Below the pieces are notes generated by a model. It was given only the letters and a program-made list of their open reading frames with translations, was not told the origin of the DNA and ran no database searches. Shown here piece after piece: positions 58,501-64,000 of a stretch of 64,000 nucleotides of DNA. A program made the translations under genes and the position numbers. Source of the DNA: Bugula neritina. Lineage: Eukaryota; Bryozoa; Gymnolaemata; Cheilostomatida; Bugulidae. The stretch is taken from positions 3,479,251 to 3,543,250 of the forward strand of contig OZ037773.1 of the NCBI GenBank assembly GCA_964035545.1, written 5' to 3'. Position 1 is the stretch's first letter. Every line of letters starts with the position of its first letter.

Positions 58501-59802
58501 TCTTCATTGGACAGCGTGTAGCAGTAGCACCACTTCAACTCAACCAAATATCTTTTTACTGAGTTGTACCTACCTATCTAGTTGTTACATTTACCTTAGC
58601 AAGGAGCTTGGGAGTTGCTTACCCATTCTGCCGAATAAACTATTTCAAGGTCTATTAAACTAATTTTTGGAGATTGCTACCAGTAAAAGCAAATCAGGGA
58701 GATGTGATATAATGGCCCTGGATTTTATTAACCATTTTCAAACATGTGCCAAGATTTACCAACAGTGAGCTGAATCTGAAGAACAAGAACTGAAGAAAAC
58801 CAATGAAAAAAGGAATACCATCCCAAACCCCTTGTCCTCCTACAACTCTCACCTATCCTCTTATAACTCTCATCTAGTCTTTTATAACATTCACTTATCC
58901 CCTTATAAGCTCCACCTATCCTCTTATAGCATTCACACCCTGTGGCAATGGGCCTCATATTTCCAAACATGAAATATTACACTTGCTTCTTCTATTCTAG
59001 TGACTGCAGACTAAGCAAGGGGGAGAATTTCTACTAGCATCAACACTAATGCTGATAACTATTAAGCATACAATTTGATTAAGTGGAAAAGGCAAAGTTG
59101 TCCATAAAACTGCAGTGCTTAGCCCAAATTCCTTAATTTCATAACCAACTTATTGCTCATCATAAGCTTGTCCTGTACAACTACAAGTTGAGATCTTAGG
59201 TGAAAAACATTCCCTTCTTTGTCAAAGACATGACGACATCATCAGCTTGGCTATACTCCCATCTCTAAACTATTGTTGATTTCATTAAATTCAATTGAGA
59301 TTCAAAAACCTTTGAGAATGTTCAATGAAGTCTAGCAAGTGCTGGCAGGTGTAATGCATAGATTATACTTATAGCCAACTAGTACTACTACTACTACCTA
59401 CTAGTACCACTAATAGTGCTACTACTACTACTACTACCTACTAGTACTACTACTACTACTACTTACTAGTACTACTACTAGTACTACTACTACTACTACT
59501 ACCACTACTATTATTACTACTATTACTACTACTAGCACTAGCACTAAACCTACTACTAATACTACTATTAGTACTACTACCTTTCCAGAAGGCTTTGCAT
59601 TAACATCCAAACTCGATTCACAATCCACCACTTTGGCGGAGCCTTCTATCTTAATAAGATTCTTGTAGAAGTCACTCTCCGCACACAGCCCGTCAATAAA
59701 CAGCTCTGATACCACCATCTCTGGAGAACTCGGGCTAGGCGTATCCATCAGCCAGTTGTTGTTCTCTGATACCAGACACGAAGGCATTGCTGAGTGTAAC
59801 AT
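43591..59802 (-). CDS. ITPKA/B/C-like: Inositol 1,4,5-trisphosphate 3-kinase, 7 coding exons
   Basis: Exons: 59581-59802, 55743-55827, 54966-55109, 53193-53320, 44862-45011, 44330-44503, 43591-43956. They total 1269 bp, 422 aa, with phase conserved. The enzyme uses ATP to make Ins(1,3,4,5)P4 from Ins(1,4,5)P3, ending the IP3 calcium signal. The N-terminal 74 residues are unconserved. Exon 2 matches the calmodulin-binding segment and the WVQLAGH start of the kinase core. The family motif PSVMDCKIG is in exon 4, followed by [17 protein letters not shown] and [14 protein letters not shown] come next, then [19 protein letters not shown] and the metal-binding IDFGKT. The C-terminus carries a Ser/Thr-rich tail of about 55 residues. 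An in-frame stop lies just before ATG 59802, so this is the first possible start in that exon; a 5' UTR exon is possible. The 8.2-kb intron 45012-53192 contains an opposite-strand gene. Confidence 0.94.
43986..44140. mobile_element. Interspersed repeat family A, copy 4
   Basis: GGTGCAGTATTGGAGATATA through TTTCCCTGCTCCTA, with the shared AGAGAAGTTATGTTCCCATT-type interior. It lies in the last IP3 3-kinase intron. Confidence 0.65.
44709..44840. repeat. Poly-C run and degenerate 25-bp repeats
   Basis: A C17-like run (44710-44726) followed by diverged units around ACCACAATATACCCTTGTG, ending beside the IP3 3-kinase exon 5 donor (44855-44861). Confidence 0.7.
46793..52248 (+). CDS. Nested two-pass membrane protein with 12-residue repeat array
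   Basis: Exons: 46793-47799, 48083-48242, 52054-52248, joined at phases 2 and 0 to a 453-aa protein. The ATG follows an in-frame TAG. Residues about 22-250 are roughly 18-20 diverged copies of a 12-residue unit (consensus [12 protein letters not shown]); three later copies read [11 protein letters not shown]. Exon 2 encodes helix 1 (about 364-386, [20 protein letters not shown]) and exon 3 helix 2 (about 401-428, [20 protein letters not shown]), then a short Cys-rich tail ([15 protein letters not shown]). No signal peptide is seen, so the repeat domain is probably cytosolic with both ends on one side. I recognise no family. The gene lies wholly inside an IP3 3-kinase intron on the other strand. 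The clean splice phases across three exons and two hydrophobic helices argue for a real gene; the repeat exon alone would not. Confidence 0.7.
46856..47530 (+). repeat. 36-bp coding minisatellite
   Basis: Units of about 36 bp (TCTAGAAGTAAAAGAGTCGC then ATCTATAGAAGAACAT) encode the 12-residue array of the nested gene. Several adjacent units are identical (for example three in a row near 47245-47360), so the array is being homogenised. It lacks stops in both antisense frames, giving 240- and 302-codon antisense open frames that I regard as artefacts. Confidence 0.92.
47800..47893 (+). repeat. About 31-bp tandem repeat starting at nested-gene exon 1 donor
   Basis: Three copies of GTKAGTTCTACCATGTACTG then AGCCAATCAA. 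Copy 1 begins with the used donor CAG|GTTAGT (47800); copies 2 and 3 begin with AA|GTGAGT, which are equally good donors. Confidence 0.85.
48296..48504 (-). mobile_element. tRNA-derived SINE, copy 2
   Basis: Same family and orientation as 29669-29878, with B box GGGTTCGAACCC and A-box-like TGGTCTAGGGG. It sits just past nested-gene exon 2. Confidence 0.75.
48505..52053. other. Long AT-rich intron of the nested gene
   Basis: Scattered short (ATT/ACT) runs around 49200-49700. I see no further exon, RNA gene or complete transposon. Confidence 0.4.
52730..53029. mobile_element. Harbinger-like MITE with TAA target duplication
   Basis: A 300-bp element with about 50-bp inverted ends: left CCCCTCATTCCCACTTACTG, right complement of CAGTACGGTAAGTGTGAATG followed by AAGGG. 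TAA flanks both sides (52727-52729, 53030-53032). A 3-bp TAA/TTA duplication is typical of PIF/Harbinger. No coding capacity. Confidence 0.75.
53851..53980. repeat. About 29-bp G-rich minisatellite
   Basis: Four units around CAGCCCACAGGGAGAGTGGG in the IP3 3-kinase intron between exons 3 and 4. G-runs suggest quadruplex potential. Confidence 0.8.
55480..55735. repeat. ATAC-rich degenerate repeats near IP3 3-kinase exon 2 donor
   Basis: Units such as ATACATACTATGTAGT and ATACATGCTATATAAT repeat up to within about 10 bp of the exon 2 donor (55737-55742). Confidence 0.8.
57435..57553. repeat. About 56-bp direct duplication
   Basis: The segment CTGTGACATGAAAGAGATGG through GATGGTGTGTACACCA occurs twice in tandem in IP3 3-kinase intron 1. 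Confidence 0.85.
57835..58040. repeat. (ACT)n trinucleotide tract
   Basis: Imperfect ACT/ACC repeats in IP3 3-kinase intron 1. Confidence 0.9.
59384..59580. repeat. (ACT)n tract that includes IP3 3-kinase exon 1 donor
   Basis: Imperfect ACT repeats run directly to the exon boundary at 59581. The donor itself, GTAGTAGT on the minus strand, is part of the repeat. Confidence 0.9.
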
Positions 59803-60556
59803 GTTAATCTATTACAGTTTGTCGACTTCAACTTCAAGTAGCGAATATGCTATGGCAGATCGAGTTGAAGTGGTGTGAATATCTTTATGTTCAGTTACTC
59901 AATGCTGAAACACTTGCGCTCTCGAATTGATATACCCTTTACCGGTGTTGAAATAGCCAGCATTTATCCCGGAAGGTTTTTGGTAGTCACAGGCTAAACT
60001 TTCTTGGCCTCCAAATGCCTTGGAAATGCTGGTTACACTTACTAGTCCAAATCTAAAGCCAAACTCGACTACTTCACACGTGATGCAGCCTGTAGCTCCG
60101 ACACTCCAGGTTATGCTAGAGCGGGCAGTGGAAATATCATTCGCACCAGAGCAGTATATTCAACTTGCTCTGTGATTGGCCAATTCTTGTGTACAGACGC
60201 TGTGATAGGTTGCAGCAAAGATAAGCCAAGGATTAGGGCAACCATCACTCAAAACCCGGATACTATCGTGCGAATGACATAAAATAAAATTAAACCACAA
60301 GTATGAAAAGGTGGGCGGGATTTACACCATCCTTGGTCCGTAGTTATAATTATATTGTCATAATATGGTTGTTTATGAGCAACTTAATACGAAAATACCA
60401 TCACCATAGAAGACATGGAATTTATGCAGCCATAGTTTGCTATCATTTAATTCCACTCAGTGACCCCAAGTCATATGAAGTCTGTGGTACAGTTTACAGT
60501 TTACAAAAGTTTATGTAGCGACACGACAACTCCAACTCAAGTCAGTTGCTGTTCTT
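59803..60556. other. IP3 3-kinase upstream region
   Basis: It is less AT-rich between about 60050 and 60260 than its surroundings and probably contains the IP3 3-kinase promoter and 5' UTR. No exon is assigned. Confidence 0.4.
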
Positions 60557-61315
60557 CACTGCGTTTCCATTATCGCATTATGCGAATGGATTTTCTCATT
60601 CGCCCTATGGAAACAGTTGCATCGAAGCAAAACCGCAGCCGGAAATTACACCGAACGGCTCCTTCGATGAAAATTTTCCTTCGCATTATGCGCATCATGG
60701 AAATGGTTCCTTCGGTTAAATCGAATGAAACCTTTTGTGCCGGAGGCAGAGATCAGCATTTGTGGCGGCTAGTTACATAGTTACGCGATGCTAACAATAA
60801 TAATTATAGGTTACAACCTTCGCTAAAGTGTACTTCGACTTTTAAAAATTTAAATTATTTTGTTTATCCTAGCTGCTATTATTTAAAATAATTACTAATC
60901 ATCCTAAATTTGTAAAACTATTCTGCAAGCCAAAGCTTTCTCAAGCTAAAAAAAAGTTGACAGCTATTTTCATTTTGAAAATTTAAATTACTTTTAGTTT
61001 TAAGCTTTTGTTTTTCGATCAAGAAATACGTTATGCTTTCATTGATTTATGGTTTTTTTATTTTAAATAAACTGACTCAAAGTTTGTGTATTTAGTTGAT
61101 TCAATCTATCAAAAATATGGACAGGAATAAAAAATTGTCGTTGTGCATGAACTCAAACTCAAAGTTGGCCATATTAATTATCATTTTAGTTCAGCCGTCA
61201 CAGTTGCAAAGAGAAGATAACTTCGTACGGATTGCATAGGAACGTGTGGTTTTTCCTTCGATGTAATCCGTACGGGCATCCGTACGCATTCATTCGCCTT
61301 CATGGAAACGCAGTG
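60557..61315. mobile_element. Longer CACTA-like element, second family member
   Basis: 759 bp with the same ends as 18160-18323 (CACTGCGTTTCCAT and ATGGAAACGCAGTG). It is flanked by CTT at 60554-60556 and 61316-61318. Its first ~90 bp closely match the short copy (TTATCGCATTATGCGAATGG), and further ATTATGCGC-type and TACGGAT-type blocks lie inside. No transposase frame. Confidence 0.8.
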
Positions 61316-62585
61316 CTTGAAATTTCACAACTTAAATTAATACTTCTATGTGAAAAAGGTTGTTCAACTCTCATGGAGTAGGCTTCACTGAGAATATTCA
61401 AGTAAAACTTGAGTAACACTCGAGTTTATGCAATATTGCAGCATTTGATGTGGTCCAGTCTAGATAGAGGTGGCCTGGCTAACCTTCAGTTGACCTGTAC
61501 TAGATAAAGGTGCTGGCTGCCAACGTAAACAAAGATACTAAGTTTACATAAACTTAAACATGCTGTCATTTGCTTAGCAAGTCCTGTCAGCAAACAGCCA
61601 AACTAAACAGGATTCTAAAGCAAGCTCTCAAATACTGACACTAAAGTGATGAACTATAACATCATTGTATAACGCTAAAAACTTTAAAATTTCCAAAAAG
61701 TCAGCTAACACTACAAAATTAGAACGTAACCAACAATAACAAGAGGCCCTTTACCTGTAGAAGTGAGACCAATTGCGAAACTAGGATATGACATCACAGG
61801 AAGTGAATAAGAGAATCAGCGCAATGATGTAAAGTGCAAATAAGTACCAGTATGATAATAACTTACAGTACAATAACACCTGACTCACAAATGACTCATA
61901 AAATTTTATTTTTCTATATATTATTATAGATAATATTATTGCAAAATAAGATAAATTTCCACAGACATTAAAAACGAGGTACATTCTATATGAACCGTGA
62001 CATTATAAATAATATCTGGTGGTCTTTTATTTAACATAAATTATTATATGATTGTCAATATATTCAACTGATTACTTTATTACAGCTAGTGCACCTAGAT
62101 GTACAGTGATAACCATTGAAACTATTGCTAGTGCTAAACATGATTTCACTAAACTAGGTAGTAAAAATGGTTCCAGTTTTCATTTGAAATAAAAATATAG
62201 CAATATTATCCATGCATTTCATTAACTTGAAAAAAGCTATAACTTGAAATTGCTATAATTTTAATGGCTCTGCAAACTACGCTAGACCATACTATACTGA
62301 TTTTGGGGCACCAAGTCATTACTAAGGTGGAGATAAATCTCTTCACTTTGAAAGTGTGTGTAAAAAATAAAATGCAGACCAGAGTGATTGGTTTATGGCA
62401 AGTTTTACTAGCAAGAAGTTGGTGAAAAACTCCTTTCTCGATACTATATGTGTAAAGTTGTATGATACGTAATACAGTAATACAGTATGTAATATAGTAA
62501 TATGATATATATTACAGTTATATGATATATAAACAGTCATATATGATATATATTACAGTCATATGCAATATGTAATAGACCATAG

Positions 62586-62796
62586 AGCTATATTATATGT
62601 AATAGTGCTATATGACATGTAATATAGTCATATGACATGTAATAGTGCTATATGACATGTAATATAGTCATATGACATGCAATAGTGCTATATGACATGT
62701 AATATAGTCACATGACATGTAATAGTGCTATATGACATGTAATATAGTCATATGACATGTAATAGTGCTATATGACATGTAATATATATAGTCATA
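62586..62796. repeat. 40-bp minisatellite
   Basis: About five units alternating TATGACATGTAATATAGTCA and TATGACATGTAATAGTGCTA. Confidence 0.88.
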
Positions 62797-63450
62797 TGAT
62801 ATGCAATAAAGCAGCAAACTGTGAATCCAACATATAAGTAACACATTACATTATTATGGAATAGCCTAATGACAACCAGCACACTAAACCTTATCTCTAC
62901 TTCCTTCAGGGAAGCTATTAAACCCATCTCAAGAGGCAAGAAGTAAAATATATTTCTTTATGAAACTAGTCAATGGAGAGAACAACTCCCTAGAAAACCT
63001 ATACCAGCAGCATAATATTATGTAACATAAGACATGAGTAGGAGGTAAAGTTGCCTTCTTTTCACAGGTGAGTGATTCCCATTGAAACCTTGGGCTCCAC
63101 AACAAAGCACACACCATGTTTAATTACAGGAGCAAAAGAGATAATAAAAATGTTATGGACCCACTTGAAGCATTTCAACATTAGAGAGTCTATTATATGG
63201 TAATTACTAGTGAGAATAACAAGGAAATCAAAGTGTTTACGGATGATTGATGATTTTATGAACATTCTTAGATTTTGTAACTAGTAGTAATTGCTAAGGA
63301 TCTGATTAGGGCAATGAGTAGACTCAGGAAATGCAGATAACCAGCATATCGATGTGAGGGGGGGTGTACACCCAACCCCACACAAGTGTTACATGTAGGG
63401 CATACAGAAAATTTCTACTTAATAATTATCACCAACATAAACATGAAGGT

Positions 63451-63451
63451 T

Positions 63452-63488
<37 letters not shown>
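63451..63488. repeat. (TA)n microsatellite
   Basis: Nearly pure TA run. Confidence 0.95.
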
Positions 63489-63490
<2 letters not shown>

Positions 63491-64000
63491 GCATCATATT
63501 TGAGATACAACTTGGTTACTTAATACTACCATTCTTTACTAAACATACTTTGATTAAAACTTATATATATCAATGCAGTTATCAACTGAACATGGAAACA
63601 CACATTATAAAGCATACTGAGAAAAAAGATAACATATTGAGATAGAAGAAGATAAGTTTGGCCTGTCAAAGCATCAAATAATCTCAACAAACACAGTGAC
63701 AGTATTACATTATTATATGTACCTGCATTATATCATCATGTTACACGTAGGCTACATGAAATACAGAGCTTGTTAAGACCATAGTTTACTTTCTAAACCA
63801 ATTGGTTGAAATTATTGATTAAGAGAATATTAATTAAAATCAAGCATAATAAGGTGGCTAATTATGCAATAAAAACAAACAATTCATTTTCAATAGAATA
63901 ATCCAGATATTTCATTCATTCAACACGTTTAGGCCCACATGCTTCAAATGTATTTTACTGGCAGATATGTTTCCCAAATCCCAGTTTTCTATAGCTTTAA

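Larger units (their letters stand above)
61319..64000. other. Right-edge region, no gene seen
   Basis: AT-rich sequence with simple repeats only. The short open frames here have no splice context or domain signature. Confidence 0.45.

Overview
The window is AT-rich, intron-rich nuclear DNA from an animal. It carries a metazoan-type inositol 1,4,5-trisphosphate 3-kinase, a protein phosphatase 1 catalytic subunit, a large C2H2 zinc-finger protein, a D8C-VWD-EGF membrane protein and two Ty3/gypsy LTR retrotransposons. Introns are GT-AG, many are short, and microsatellites, minisatellites and small DNA transposons are abundant. This suggests a non-vertebrate, probably aquatic, animal such as a sponge. 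The phylum cannot be fixed from the sequence alone.

Layout. At 107-361 (minus) is the first exon of a coiled-coil gene that leaves the window at the left edge. At 615-3971 is a Ty3/gypsy element with 5-bp target duplications; it has lost most of RNase H and integrase. At 4891-16030 (minus) is a 23-exon gene for a 1035-aa type I membrane protein resembling VWDE. At 19230-26607 (minus) is a five-exon gene for a ~2056-aa C2H2 protein. At 28875-41435 (minus) is an eight-exon PP1 catalytic subunit gene (331 aa); its 7-kb first intron holds a full-length Ty3/gypsy element (36454-40965) on the opposite strand with two LTRs that look identical. At 42036-42082 (plus) is a well-formed type I hammerhead ribozyme, 260 bp before a perfect 190-bp palindrome. 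At 43591-59802 (minus) is a seven-exon IP3 3-kinase gene (422 aa). Its largest intron contains an opposite-strand, three-exon gene (46793-52248, plus) for an unrecognised two-pass membrane protein with a long 12-residue repeat array. From 59803 to the right edge I see only a CACTA-like element and simple repeats.

The exon models were built by hand. Every splice junction uses GT-AG, and reading-frame phase is conserved from start to stop in all five multi-exon genes. For the VWDE-like, PP1 and IP3-kinase genes the joined protein also follows the family alignment across the junctions. The zinc-finger exon 3/4 junction (a 49-bp intron) and the exact 5' ends of the zinc-finger and IP3-kinase genes are the weakest parts.

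The genes do not form an operon or pathway. IP3 3-kinase (calcium and inositol phosphate signalling) and PP1 (serine/threonine dephosphorylation) are both signalling enzymes, but their adjacency carries no functional message. The most unusual signals are the hammerhead ribozyme, the nested repeat-rich membrane protein gene, and the recurrent placement of tandem-repeat arrays directly against splice sites in almost every gene.
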